DNA of 64,000 bases from Sinotaia quadrata (GCA_028829895.1 CM054184.1:22175701-22239700); one strand, 5' to 3'; numbered from the stretch's first letter, positions 12,151-23,369 are shown. The notes: generated by a model not told the origin, from the letters alone. Program-made: numbers and translations.

Positions 12151-12446
12151 TCCCTTCACAATCTATATACACTTCTTTTTCTCCTCTTTCCTTTTCCTCA
12201 GTTTCTCTCTCTCTCTCTCTCTTTCTTTATCTTTATGTCTCTCATATTTTCTCATTCACTCTCATTCTCTATTTTATTTATCTCTGTCTCTCTATCTCCT
12301 ATTTTACTCTATTTCACTCTCTCCTTCTTCCTCTCTCACTCCTTTCTCCATTCTCTCTCTCTTTCTTCTTTCTCTTCCTCTCTCCTCTCTCCCCTTTTGT
12401 CTAACTCTTTCTCTTTTGCATATACGCCCCCCACACACACACACAC

Positions 12447-12478
<32 letters not shown>
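12150..12478. repeat. Polypyrimidine (CT)-rich tract plus (CA)n and (GATA)n
   Basis: About 250 bp of nearly pure C/T on the + strand (12150-12405), then (CA)7-like sequence at 12431-12445 and about eight GATA units at 12446-12478. The Ser/Leu-rich open frames here are simple-sequence artefacts. Confidence 0.9.
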
Positions 12479-13502
12479 GCAGATGGATGCTTTTAAATTA
12501 GCAATTAATGGCCAGTGTTATATTAATTTAATAGTTGAATAGTCTTATTAAGCTTAAATATATGCATTTGTTCTTATTAATATTGCAACTATCAGTTTAT
12601 TGTGTATATCTGATCTAACAATTTGGTTCAGTTTTAAAAAATGGTAAAAATTACAAAGGAAAAATGTTGCCAATCCAGTAACAACTCTTCCCATTGTATC
12701 CAAACACACGCAGCAAATTAATCTCTTGCCCGTTTATCAGCCATTGATCACGCAAATTTAAACAACAATCACTCGCTCACCTATCTGACGCAAGTACTAA
12801 AGACCAGTCAGTAAATCTGCCACCATGCATGACTCATTCGTTCAGGACCTCACTTCTAAAAACACTCAAGATGCAACATCATTCAAATTACAAATAGCAT
12901 TCAATTTAAATTGCAACATGAAAATTTATATAAAATATATGGGAAAATTCCAACAATAACAATAATCCACTTTTTTCGTAAAATTTGTGATCTTCAGGAA
13001 ATGTGAGAAATTAATATTTTTAGTTCGTCCATTGTTTGTGCAGTCATATGCACTGCTATGTTTAACCATGTTTAATTTTTCAAACTACGCGTTTACCCCA
13101 ATATGTTGGACAGATTGTAAATCCACATCGTGGCGTCACATGTTATGTTACTATGCTGAGAAGTCAGTCTGTGAGACTGAATGAACCAGAAAAGGGAATT
13201 ACTCATTTCATATGGATTTATTCTTATCTATAGGTGACCTAGATTCCATTTCACTTGGTCTTTAAAGTAGAGCTTACATCTCAAAAATATGCAATAAGCA
13301 AATTGTTCCTCTTGGAAAGATTAGTCATATCTTTAATGTGCTTGCTAAACTGATTTTCTTTCCTGTCTCAGAATCAGAATGCTGAATGACATTTCCTAGT
13401 TAGTGCAAATAGGGAAAAGAGAGAAGAAAATAAATCTTATGAAGGAATGATGGAGACCTATTAATACTTATAATTAATGTGACGATTTTGTTGACTGTGC
13501 AG
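12479..13502 (+). other. Intron sequence ahead of the first visible RFX6 exon
   Basis: AT-rich, no repeat of note. It ends in the acceptor TTGTTGACTGTGCAG at 13488-13502. The preceding coding exon (end of the DNA-binding region) is not found between base 1 and here. Confidence 0.6.
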
Positions 13503-13580
13503 GTGGAAACATTCATAATGATGTACAAGACACACTGCCAGTGCATTTTGGACACAGCAATTAACGGTAATTTTGAGGAG
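13503..13580 (+). CDS. RFX6: RFX6 coding exon 1 of 13 visible
   Basis: Encodes 26 residues beginning [17 protein letters not shown] and ending GNFEE. It is bounded by a TGTGCAG acceptor and a GTGAGG donor and starts and ends in phase 0. The [12 protein letters not shown] core is essentially that of vertebrate RFX6 and follows the DNA-binding domain in family members. It marks the beginning of the conserved helical region (B domain). No start codon is expected here; the true N-terminus lies upstream. Its junction with the next exon (NFEE then IQNF) matches the RFX6 order NFEE-IQHF. Confidence 0.92.
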
Positions 13581-14871
13581 GTGAGGAAAACATTTATAAA
13601 TTCATTTGTTTTAGGTAATTATTTATTGGTTGAATGAACTTAGGTACAATTTCATTTATATTTACTGATTAGAATTAGTACTAAACGTCAATTATCAGGC
13701 AAATTAATTCTGGCTATTTTATTTTCTTATATGAAAATCCAAAACATATCTTATTTTGCATAAACAAACAATTTTTCTAATTACACTGCTCACTGACACT
13801 GAAGTCGGCTCAGTAACACTGTAGTCAACTCACTACCTATTGTTTACGGTTCACACACTGCTCTATGCCTTCTGTATGCCGCACACCCTTCATTACACAC
13901 TGCTCACTATTCGTTGCACACTGCTCGCCATCTCACTGCTCATTGTTCACTACTCGTTGCACACTGCTCATTGTTGCAAATTTTTCATGACATGCAGATG
14001 ACTGTTCACTACCAATTGCCTCGGGAAGTGTCCCAAACTAACAGTTATATGTTGACTCTTCAAGTGCTGATTCGAATTAGGAAAGAAAAACATTCTAACT
14101 ATTTTAAGTGCTCGCATTATCAACTACATCTCCAAAGTAGGCCATTTGTGATAATAAAAATTAATAATAGTAAAAAGCAAGCCAAACAGCATTCTTTTGT
14201 AAGTGTGTTGTAGCAATCAAATATTTCTATGGTAAATCATACTGAAGACCTACGTTTAAAGATCCTACTGTTTCTGCCATTTTTTCCATCAGTAAGTTAT
14301 CGAGAAAGGAGATGTTCCTTTAAATATTCACGAAGTTAATAATTTTCGTTCTTTGAGTGATTCGGAGAAATGCACCCTGTATTATCTTTACATGCTGACA
14401 ATACTGCCCTGTATGTCAAATACTTCCCACTTCACTTCTCAAGAGAGAGTGACAATGTGCTTTATGTTTGCCAGAAGAGTGAAGGCAATTTATTATGAGC
14501 GTTTAAAATATTCATCAGTTTTCCTTAGTGGAAAATTCCTACGAAATTAAGAGGGTTGTATAGCATACATCTCTCCACCATGACGCGGAGATCTCCTTGA
14601 GATGAAGAGAATTTTAACGAGCACGTCCGCTCTATCAATAATCTATACCCGCTCAGACTGCACTCATGCATTACTTCCAAGTGTTTAGATCAGCCAGACC
14701 TTCAGAGTCCAGATTTTGTTCCAATGTCTTGAAGTTATTCTGAAGTCTTTTAGAAAAATAAATAAAGAACATCTGACCTTTTTCAACTCGTCATCTTATC
14801 ATCTGTATAATTCTATTATGAAAGTTGTTGCAATGCAGGTAGACTTAACTAAAAATCACGTACATGTTCCT

Positions 14872-14875
<4 letters not shown>

Positions 14876-14904
<29 letters not shown>
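14876..14904. repeat. (GA)n microsatellite
   Basis: About 14 GA dinucleotides inside the intron. Confidence 0.95.
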
Positions 14905-14909
<5 letters not shown>

Positions 14910-15099
14910 GATCAATTTATCTAGTTTGCATCAGATCGACAAGCAGACTATTGACCCGTGTCTATACGTCTTTACAATTAAGCAGTCCATTGATTAATTC
15001 TTTAAAGACTACCTCCTGACCTGTGATTTTGTTTCGAAATAATGCAACCGACCTTGTAACTTGAATTTAGAAAGTTATCTAAATGCCTCGTCTTTCCAC

Positions 15100-15370
15100 A
15101 ATCAGGAGAAGCGTAATCAAAATGGAAATACAAGGATAATAGTTTGCACAATCCAGAAAACTGTAATCAAAATGGAAATGCAAGGCTTGAAAATTGCACA
15201 ATCTAGAAAACCGTAATCAAAATACAAGGTTTGTAGATTGCACAATCTAGAAAACTGCAATCAGAATACAAGGCTTGTAGATTGGAGAATCTTGAAAACC
15301 TTAATCACAATACAAGGCTTGTAGATTGGAGAATCTTGAAAACCTTAATCACAATACAAGGCTTGTTATT
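15100..15370. repeat. About 45-bp tandem repeat, 5-6 copies
   Basis: Copies of CACAATCTAGAAAACTGTAA, TCAAAATACAAGGC and TTGTAGATTG. The last two copies (15282-15365) are nearly identical. Confidence 0.8.
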
Positions 15371-15534
15371 GAGTATGCGTGCAGTTTTCCACCTCTTACT
15401 GATCCCTGAAACTTGTTCACTATATCTTCCATTATCATTTCTGTTGCTTTCATCTTCATCATTTATGTTGTTTTCATCGACATATTTTACCTATATATCT
15501 ATTCCTATTACGGTCAGCTTTCTCCTACACTTCC

Positions 15535-15735
15535 AACCATAAGGACCTACTGCCTTTCTCTTTCGTCACCTTTTCCCTACACTTCCAACCGTCTGGACCT
15601 ACTGCCTTTCTCTTTCGTCACCTTTTCCCTACACTTCCAACCATCTAGAGTCTAGACCTTCTGCCTTTCTCTTTCGTCACCTTTTCCCTACACTTCCAAC
15701 CATCTAGAGTCTAGACCTACTGCCTTTCTCATTAT
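15535..15735. repeat. About 60-bp pyrimidine-rich minisatellite, 3-4 copies
   Basis: Units of CTACTGCCTTTCTCTTTCGT, CACCTTTTCCCTACACTTCC and AACCATCTAGAGTCTAGAC. Highly similar copies; the open frames across it are artefacts. Confidence 0.85.
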
Positions 15736-17329
15736 CGCCTCCTCCGTCATACTTTAAGATGTCTTGGCCTACTCCTTTCTCATTTATCATTACCTCGGTC
15801 TTTCTTCCAGCAACTGTGCTTGTCTCTAGTACCGTTCACATTAGTTTCATCTCTGTCTTCCATATTTTCAACCATTATGCTGTTTCTCGGTCCATTCATC
15901 GTCACGTCTCTCCTAAAATGCTTTTATCCTGAATAAAACTGGCGCCATGTAAACGATAATTCGACGTGGTAAATGGTTTGCTAGAAGAATCATTAAACGA
16001 TAGTATTATAATCCAATGAAAATGTTAAGTTGAATACCGCACCATTCTTACGTAGTGGTTGTCTGTTGATCTCAATTTAATTTAAACAGTAGATAAATAT
16101 TCAACCTTTGGTCGAGAAACAAGATTTCTGACATTTTGCGTGCGTCCTTAAAACACATTCTTCACAGGCACGTGGCTTGCCTACTCTTCAGGTTAGTATG
16201 CACTGCACCTTAATTAACTACAGTGTTCTCAATAAAACGAATCTCTTTTTCGATCGGGTACCACAACTTTCATATGTCAGCCATGACAGTTTTGACAGTC
16301 TGATGGACAAGAATGTCGACAACACGACATCGTCATCATCCCATTCTGAGTCTTGGAGAGTCCTCGAGACAGAGATAAGAACAAGACCCGTAACTCTGTG
16401 CTGAGACGAACGTCAACAAAGGACCAAAGCAAGCTAGCGTAAGCGAAGAAGTGGGCCATTCAGTCCTTGTTGTGTTCAGCGAAGAGCGTTTTATTTGCAA
16501 AAACTGTACTTGGAGTGGAAAGTTTACAGTGGCCTTCATTCAGACAAGCGCGCGGGCACAACATAGGCTTTGTCTGAGTGCAGGAACCGGTTTGTGGGTA
16601 ATTTTCTTTAGTTAGCTTTTTATTTCTATTTATTCCAATATAAGTGCGCTTCTGTTTTCTCAGTGTAATACAGGTGGTTTTTTCCATTAAAAAGCAATAA
16701 TACTTGAAAATTGTTGTTAATACCAACTATTTCTCGACTTAATAACTTTCATTTCCAGCAAGTAACGGTTCACCCAAGTATTATTTGTTTCATGCATATA
16801 CATGTATTAATACATATTCTTTGAAGCGAATATTAATTTCTTTAATTATTAATTAATTAGAGATACTAATATTTTTTACTTATGAAAGTGCTTGATCTAA
16901 AAATGTTCTAAACGATTTACAAAACTAAATAAACATAAATAGTCGGAATTAGCAGCGGTACAAACTAAACACATACTGTAATATACATTTTATCGTCACA
17001 ATTAGCACACAGTACCGAAAATATATTTTATTCTAAACGAGAGAGCTAATTACGGAATTTGGTGGAGAAATTTCACTTACTCTTTAAACAATCACATGAC
17101 TCGATATCTTCTCGCTAGATAATGACGTCGTGAACTGCTTGTTTTACTGTTTAGTGAAACGTGAATACATCGTGACTAACATGGTTACAGTAGTTGTGTG
17201 AATCTTTGTATTTCCACCACTTTGTGAGTACCATGTGACCACTGTTCTCGTGAACCGTTGCTATATCTACACAAATAAGGCTCCTGTGTGTCTGCTAATC
17301 ATGATACTACTACGTTCAAGTGTCTTTGA

Positions 17330-18388
17330 TATTTCCAAACCCACCATTCTTTGCTAGGCCTAATACTATAGATTTTAGTGTCTTTGCTATTTCTAATACT
17401 ATTGTTTTTAGGTGTCTTTGCTATTTTGAATACTAATGTGTTCAGATGTCTTTGCTATTTGTTACATTCCCCAGGTATTTATTTAAAGACCCTGTTCCAA
17501 AATTTTGGATTTTAGTTAATTAAATCCCTTTCCACTTATTCTGACAACAGATCTGTTGCCCAAATTCACCCTTCAGTCCAATTAAATTCCACACTCGTAG
17601 TTTAAGCCAATGAATTTAAAGACAGGTAAACTTGTGTAAACAAAGCACAAACTGGGAACGTTAAACAATTATAACTAATTATGCAAGCAATCTTCTCATT
17701 CATGACTCACAGCCACCATCCTAGTCCATATTTGGTCTTTCATGCATGAATTAGTCAACCAAAATAAATGTTTAACAATTAAAAAAGATTTAGTAAAATT
17801 TAACAATAACAAGATAATCAGAGATTATGTGATTTCGGTCTTATCAATGTTATTGTCCGACTTGTGCTGGATTGCTAAAAAGTTATTTATAGTTCAGGTG
17901 ATCAGACCCTTGCACTTAGCTGGTCATCCAATTGCAAAGTAATGGCGCGCTTGTTCCCCTAACAGGTATACAGTTGGATATACGGATTTCAGCGGTGGCC
18001 GTCAGTCATCAATCTTGTCTTGGTCGCAATATCAGCGTCCTGTACTCGTACACAGAAGCAACATGCTTACGGTCGCTCCTATGCTACTGAGTTTCTGTGT
18101 CTTTGCTATTTGAAATACTCCTGCGTTCAGGTGTCTTTGCTATTCCCAATACTAATGTGTTAAGATGACTTTGCTAATCTAAATAATTGTATAATTGTGT
18201 TCGATGTCCTAACTATTCCTAATACTCTGAGTGCATGTGTTTCTTTGCTATTCCCTAATAACTGTATTCCTGTGTCTTGGCTATTCCCAATACTACTGTT
18301 CCTGTGTCCCGGCTATTCCCAATACTACTGCGTTTTGTATCTTGGCTATTCACAATTCAACTGCTTTCTATGTCTTTGCTGATTCCAG
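17330..18388. repeat. About 30-35 bp tandem repeats leading into the exon 2 acceptor
   Basis: Two clusters (17330-17470 and 18090-18388) of a unit resembling GTGTCTTTGCTATTCCCAAT followed by ACTACTGCGTTCAG; the sequence between them is not repetitive. The last unit, TATGTCTTTGCTGATTCCAG, is itself the polypyrimidine tract and AG of the splice acceptor at 18389. The functional 3' splice site is therefore one member of a tandem family, and several other members end in TTCAG or TTCCC. Confidence 0.75.
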
Positions 18389-18502
18389 ATTCAAAACTTT
18401 TTATTACACTTTTGGCAAGGGTTGCCGGAGCATCTACTTCCTCTCGTAGAAAACAGTGTACTGGTAGATATTATCTGCGTGTGTGACTCAATTCTCTATA
18501 AG
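18389..18502 (+). CDS. RFX6: RFX6 coding exon 2
   Basis: 114 nt, 38 codons, phase 0 on both sides, acceptor GATTCCAG and donor GTAAGA. It encodes [20 protein letters not shown] followed by [18 protein letters not shown]. The LLHFWQGxPxHLLPL and VCDSILYK segments are characteristic of the RFX conserved region (B/C domains) in RFX4 and RFX6. The exon is overlapped by longer open frames in the other two phases, so it is easy to miss in a simple ORF scan. The acceptor sits in a repeat tract. Confidence 0.93.
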
Positions 18503-18954
18503 GTAAGACTTTTTTTCTTTGACATTTCATATTGTGCTCTTAGCTGTGATTGATACTCAAATACAAGAATATCATTATCTGCATATTTAACTCACTTATA
18601 ATAAAATGTGTGCACCCTCTGTGTGGCCGATAGTCTTAATGAATATATACATGTGTACATTATTTGCGTGTATTACTCATTTTTAGTGAATTCGCCCACG
18701 TAATTAATAATACAGTCCATTAATATTCTTTATTCGTAGAATTTCAGTCATCATAAATAGTAATGTATATACTTCGCTGTGTTTATTTCTTTTCGTTAGG
18801 TAAGATTTCGCATCATTGAAGTAATATATTATTTGTTTGTTTATTTACCATTATTAAATCTGTACGAAATGTGACGTCTATTTAAAGTGTTTATAATTAT
18901 TTGTGCACAATTACACACATGCATTCATGGAAAATGTTATTGCTATTAGTCTGT

Positions 18955-19285
18955 GGAAATGGGAAACAGAATTAGGCAAGCCATTGGGCCCTAAGAAGAG
19001 CTATCGGTCATTGTGAAAAAACGCAAAATGAAATGGTATGGGAATGTCACACGATCAACAGATCTTGCCAAGACATTCATGGAAGGTACTGTGGAAGGAG
19101 GGCGAAGGAGAAGAAGACAGAGGAAAAGATGGGAGGATAACATCTCAGAGTGGACAGGACTGAAACTGAGCAATACAGTAAGATTGGCAGAGAACAGAAT
19201 GGAATGGAGGAAACTGGTTGTCAGATCATCAGGGTGCCCCAACGGTCGACAAGACTAAAGGATAGAAAAATAGAGATAGAGTCTG
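18955..19285 (+). mobile_element. 3' fragment of an APE-type LINE (same family as the element at 29222)
   Basis: On the + strand the frame reads IVKKRKMKWYGNVTRSTDLA and then EGGRRRRRQRKRWEDNISEW, ending just before an AT-rich tail of GATAGAAAAATAGAGATAGA type. This is the C-terminal region downstream of RT in an RTE-like LINE family common in invertebrates (family recognition from memory). The minus-strand element at 29222-31957 carries the same 3' end in the opposite orientation. Heavily 5'-truncated, so not autonomous. Confidence 0.8.
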
Positions 19286-19865
19286 TGGTTTACTCTTTGT
19301 TTAAGAGTGTTTGTTTATGATTCATTTGAGGGCTGTGTATTTTTCGCAGACCAATACATATATGATTTGACTAAAAAAAATGTTATGTTCTCTTATAATG
19401 CTTCAGATCTACAATGATGTGACCCATATTATATGCTCACATTGATTTGCATTATTTCTCATCCTTGAACATGTTTTACATTATATACCTTTTTGGATCA
19501 ATCTTTCTAGCATTCCATGTTCTACAATCTCTAAAAGTGCTTTTGGCTGTTCTCTGACACCCATGTTTCACGCTCTCTTTCTCTGAAATAGCCCATGTTG
19601 TACTCTCTTCTCTGAACTGGCCTATATTTTAAACTTGTTTTCTCATTGAAAAAAATATCTAGAGATAATGACTTTCTTTTGTTTTGATTTCATTTATCAG
19701 TCTTTATTTCTCATGTGCTTACATTTCAATGACAATAAATTCCTTGGTTTATTTAGTTGTACGTGTGAGTCCAGTAAATAAAAATAAAAATTATTTCGTG
19801 TACTCTAGCATAAAAAATAAATGTATAAATGCATGAGTGTGTGAAATAAAGTATGAGTAAATATG

Positions 19866-20060
19866 TGTAGTTGTGTGCGTGCTTGTGTATATATGCTTGT
19901 GGGGTGTGCTTGTGTGTATGCGTGTGCGTATATCGTTAGAGTTAGAGGGTGAAAATGTGTGCATACGCGCGCGCGCGTGCGTGGGTGTTTGTGCGTGTGT
20001 GTGTGCGTGCGTGCGTGTGTGTGAGTGTGTGTGTGTTTGCGTGCGTGCGTGCGTGCGAAT
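19866..20060. repeat. GT-rich simple repeat
   Basis: Interrupted (GT)/(GC) tract with TGCGTGCG units. A second pure (GT)n run lies at about 20203-20232. Cys/Val-rich frames here are artefacts. Confidence 0.9.
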
Positions 20061-20139
20061 GTGTAAAGTAGAAGATTTAGAGTTGCCGCGAATCTATGTA
20101 AGTAAAATCAATGCACGGAGCTTTGTTCAAGTTGGAAGT

Positions 20140-20317
20140 GGGGTTTTCAAATTGTCTTGCGTTTTCCAGATATACTTGTGTTTTCCATGTATGCCTGGGT
20201 TTTCCCGTGTGTGTGTGTGTGTGTGTGTGTGTTTGTGTAGTTCCATAAATAGTAGTGTTTTCCAGATACTGTTTTCCGGGTATACTAGACTTTACCAGGT
20301 ATACTTGTGTTTTCCAG
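20140..20317. repeat. Acceptor-like tandem motif ending in the exon 3 splice site
   Basis: Six to seven copies of a 20-30 bp motif, TGTGTTTTCCAGRTATACT or close variants, at about 20160, 20180, 20196, 20255, 20270, 20293 and 20306. The final copy supplies the real acceptor TTTTCCAG/GTACTG at 20317/20318. Copies near 20168 and 20264 also have an intact TTTTCCAG. Confidence 0.75.
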
Positions 20318-20367
20318 GTACTGACTGAAGTTCTCATTCCTGCAACTATGCAAGAAATGCCGGAGAC
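20318..20367 (+). CDS. RFX6: RFX6 coding exon 3
   Basis: A 50-nt exon, acceptor TTTTCCAG, donor GTAAGT. It encodes VLTEVLIPATMQEMPE plus the first two bases (AC) of a Thr codon completed by the next exon. Vertebrate RFX6 reads VLTDVLIPATMQEMPES at the same place, immediately after DSILYK, so order and phase both fit. Too short for any ORF scan; found by walking the protein. Confidence 0.93.
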
Positions 20368-20739
20368 GTAAGTTTTGTTTGCAAAGGATATGTTTTTAAA
20401 TACCAGTCCAAGAAATAAATAACTTGAAACAACATTTGAAAAAGAATAATGCTCCGTGTGTGTGGTGTATACAGAAAGTAATATTTAAGTGTCTTGTGAT
20501 CCTATGACCCTGTGATCCTACTAACTTCTAGATTTTTCAGAATGGATGTCTGGGTAAAGTAAAAATGAATTCACTGATGAAAATTGCAGCTTTCAAAACT
20601 TCTAGTTAGATTAACTATTTGTCAGTAAATAATATTCGTGGAAAACAGTGAAAATTGTAGTCAGAATTGGTATGTTAATATATATTTTATTTGTGTCGTC
20701 ATATTTCAGTTTAATACGAGCAACCAATTCATTTTCCAA

Positions 20740-21180
20740 GCGTTCACTGTATGCGCTTCATTTTTTCACTCTATAGTGTATTCAATTCATGCACACAAAT
20801 TCTATTTTTCACTCTATTTTATGTTCAATTCATGGACACAAATTCTATTTTTCACTTTATAGTGTATTCAATTCATGCACACAAATTCTATTTTTCACTC
20901 TATAGTGTATACAATTCGTGCACACAAATTCTATTTTTCACTCTATAGTGTATTCAATTCATGCACACAAATTCTATTTTTCACTCTATTGTGTATTCAA
21001 TTCATGCACACAAATTCTATTTTTCACTCTATAGTGTATACAATTCATGCACACAAATTCTATTTTTCACTCTATAGAGTATTCAATTCATACGCACAAA
21101 TTCTATTTTTCACTCTACAGTGTATACAGTTCATGCACACAAATTCTATTTTCACTCAATAGTGTACACAATTTCTTGCA
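20740..21180. repeat. 43-bp minisatellite, about 10 copies
   Basis: Regular 43-bp units containing ATTCAATTCATGCACACAAA and TTCTATTTTTCACTCTATAG. Very homogeneous. The long repetitive peptides it appears to encode have no other support. Confidence 0.92.
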
Positions 21181-21620
21181 CAAATTCTATTTTTCATTAG
21201 ATAATGCAAATCATGCATAAGTCCTTCGTTTTCATGAAATTAATACAAATCTTGCATAAGTCCTTACGTTTTTAATTAGGTTAATACAAAGCATGCATAA
21301 GTCCCGCCTATTTATTATTAGAGTAATACAAACCTTCCACAAGTTCGTCTGTTTCGTTAGATTAATACAAGGTATTCAATAAGCCCCTCTTTTAATTAGA
21401 TTTAATACAAATCATCCATAAATCCTTCTTATTATTCAATTTATACAAACCATCCACAAGTCTTTTGCAATAGATTAATACGAACCATACATAAGTCCCT
21501 CGTTTGCTTTAATAAAAAGAACTAATGCGTAAGACTTGTCATTAGATCAATACAAATCAAACATATCTTTCTTGTTCATTAGATGATTGCCTATCATACA
21601 AAAATTCCTCTTTGTCTTTT
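21181..21620. repeat. Degenerate about 40-bp tandem repeat
   Basis: About ten drifting copies of ATTAGATTAATACAAATCAT followed by GCATAAGTCCTTCGTTT, probably older relatives of the neighbouring array type. Confidence 0.65.
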
Positions 21621-21639
21621 ACTATAAACAGACTTACGG

Positions 21640-22113
21640 AAATTTCTCATTATAGCGCTATTTTTAAACATCCGGCATTTTCTGTATGCAGATAGAATAA
21701 TATTTATTTGCTTAGTCTGTTATATCCCACACTTTATGAATATAATGTAGATTTTTATTAATTTAATAATAATTCTCAGTTTATATTGTTATTTGATTTC
21801 TACATTTTATGAATACAAAAGTGCTTCTTAGGGTAGACTATTATATGATAACTCTTCACTTTATAAATAAAATTATATCTTGGTTTACCAGCTAAATATT
21901 ATCCCGCAATTTATGAATATAAAAATGCTATAATATTTTATGCGATATCTCGCACTTTATTAATATAATAATGCCTCTGTGTAGATATCCTCCTTTATGT
22001 AATATTCGACAGTTATATAATGCTATGTTAAATGATATCCTGCACTTTCTGTCTTTTTTCTTTATTGTTCTAAATGACAAGTGCAATCGCCATTTTCTGT
22101 GGATAATGTACAG
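21640..22113. repeat. Degenerate repeat of a GATATCC(C/G)GCACTTTATG motif
   Basis: Loosely spaced copies (about 55-75 bp apart) of a motif like TTATATGATATCCCGCACTTTATGAATATAA, broken here as TTATATGATATCC and CGCACTTTATGAATATAA. It resembles the exon 4 start (CTTATGTGATATCCGGAATTTT), so the array may derive from, or have captured, the exon edge. Confidence 0.5.
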
Positions 22114-22201
22114 ACGCTTATGTGATACCCGGCTTTTTCTCTGTTTTCTTTGTTCAGACTCTTATGTGATATCCGGAATTTTCTCTGTTTTCTTTGTTCA
22201 G
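22114..22201. repeat. 44-bp tandem duplication of acceptor plus exon 4 start
   Basis: Two full 44-bp copies (22114-22157 and 22158-22201), each beginning with the first about 21 nt of the exon (ACTCTTATGTGATATCCGGA) and ending with the polypyrimidine tract and TTGTTCAG. Acceptor AGs therefore stand at 22113, 22157 and 22201. The second copy is identical to the exon start; the first differs by a few bases. Confidence 0.92.
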
Positions 22202-22361
22202 ACTCTTATGTGATATCCGGAATTTTGCGAAGCACTGGGAGAGCTGGATTGGGTCGGCACTGGAAAACCTGCCTGAAGGACTGGCCAGTGGCAAGTTACC
22301 TGTCGCCAGGCGCTTCTCACAGGCACTTAAACGGCAGACGTCATTTCTTCACCTGGCGCAG
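22202..22361 (+). CDS. RFX6: RFX6 coding exon 4
   Basis: 160 nt. The first base completes the Thr codon from exon 3; then 53 codons give [40 protein letters not shown] and [13 protein letters not shown]. Donor GTATTC. The [13 protein letters not shown] signature separates RFX6 from RFX4 (LRRQTSLNHLCQ) and RFX1-3. I chose the acceptor at 22201 because only it keeps frame with exon 3; use of the copies at 22157 or 22113 would add 44 or 88 nt and shift the frame. Confidence 0.94.
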
Positions 22362-23369
22362 GTATTCATGACAATTACTGTTTTTACAATTACAATTTAC
22401 AATTTAGTCTGGAAATCTTACACAATAGTACTTTCACAGTGTCTTTCACAAAATTTCATATCATTTCTGACAATTTTTAATCATTTTATTTTCACAATAA
22501 GATTACCAACTATGTTTCATTTCATTCATGTCTAGATTAGGCCACTTTCATTTTATCCCTGTATAGTAAAACTTCGAATTCATTTCATTCCTGTAGAGTA
22601 AGATCCAACCAACATGTTTCATTTTATCCCTGTATAGTAAAACTTCGAATTCATTTCATTCCTGTAAAGTAAGATCCAACCAACATGTTTCATTTTATCC
22701 CTGTATAGTGTCGTGATTTACAGCTCGTACTTTGATTTTATTATTATATCAGTTCGCCGATACTCAGTGATATGATTTAGTACAATTATTAATTATCTAG
22801 TGTTCTCTACAGTACAAGAACCTTTCTCTCTAGCTATGTAAATATCATGTCGACAATCAAACTGTGTATATTTATACTCTTTAATTACCTTGCACCATTT
22901 ACAACAATTCTCAATTATAGTATTATAAAATTACCTTGCATGATTTACCACAATTCTCATTGTTAGTATTATAAAATTATATTGCACTATTTTCAACAAT
23001 TCTCATTTTTAGTATTACAAAATACATTTCACAAGAACATTTATCACTATTGGATAGATCACAATTGAAACAAATTTATCATCGTTTCTTCATTCATTTT
23101 TAATGGAATTTATACTGCTATTTGACAAACCGATTTTATACAACTTTTATCTTGTTTTGTCATTTAAATTTGACTAGAACATTTATCTCTAATTGACAGA
23201 TTTTTATTTTGAACAATACACTTATTAAAGTTTTTTATATTAATATTTGATTGAATTTGTTCATATTATTTTGACTTAAACAATTATGATTTGTTTTAGA
23301 CAACACTTTGAGTTGTTTATTTATTATCAAGGTTTCATTTAATTTTTACTGCAACATTTCTGACGGCAG
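22362..23369 (+). other. RFX6 intron
   Basis: Includes a minisatellite at 22540-22710 and three loose copies of ATTACCTTGCAYSATTTACM at 22880-22990. No other features. Confidence 0.65.
22540..22710. repeat. About 70-bp minisatellite, 2.5 copies
   Basis: Units of TTCATTCCTGTAGAGTAAGA, TCCAACCAACATGTTTCATT and TTATCCCTGTATAGTAAAAC, nearly identical. Confidence 0.85.

Larger units (their letters stand above)
13581..18388 (+). other. RFX6 intron with several tandem repeats
   Basis: Runs from the GTGAGG donor to the acceptor TGATTCCAG. Besides the repeats listed separately, 13790-13990 holds loose CACTGCTCACT repeats. The stretch at 16250-16600 is richer in G+C with short chance frames on both strands and no recognised homology. 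The remainder shows nothing I can name. Confidence 0.7.
18503..20317 (+). other. RFX6 intron
   Basis: Donor GTAAGA to acceptor TTTTCCAG. Contains a LINE 3' fragment (18955-19285), (GT)n-type tracts and acceptor-like repeats, listed separately. The rest is AT-rich without recognised features. Confidence 0.7.
20368..22201 (+). other. RFX6 intron, largely tandem repeats
   Basis: Donor GTAAGT to acceptor TTGTTCAG. Mostly occupied by the 43-bp array and its degenerate continuation, with a third repeat family near the acceptor. Confidence 0.7.

Noticed and set aside
12126..12456. Ser/Leu-rich membrane-like proteins
   Set aside because: Pure polypyrimidine simple sequence.
20740..21162. Long repetitive protein frames (HTNSIFHSIVY-type)
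   Set aside because: Produced by the 43-bp satellite in all three phases; no start context or splice support.
22150..22371. Frame [18 protein letters not shown] as coding
   Set aside because: Follows the duplicated acceptor copies and runs out of phase into exon 4.
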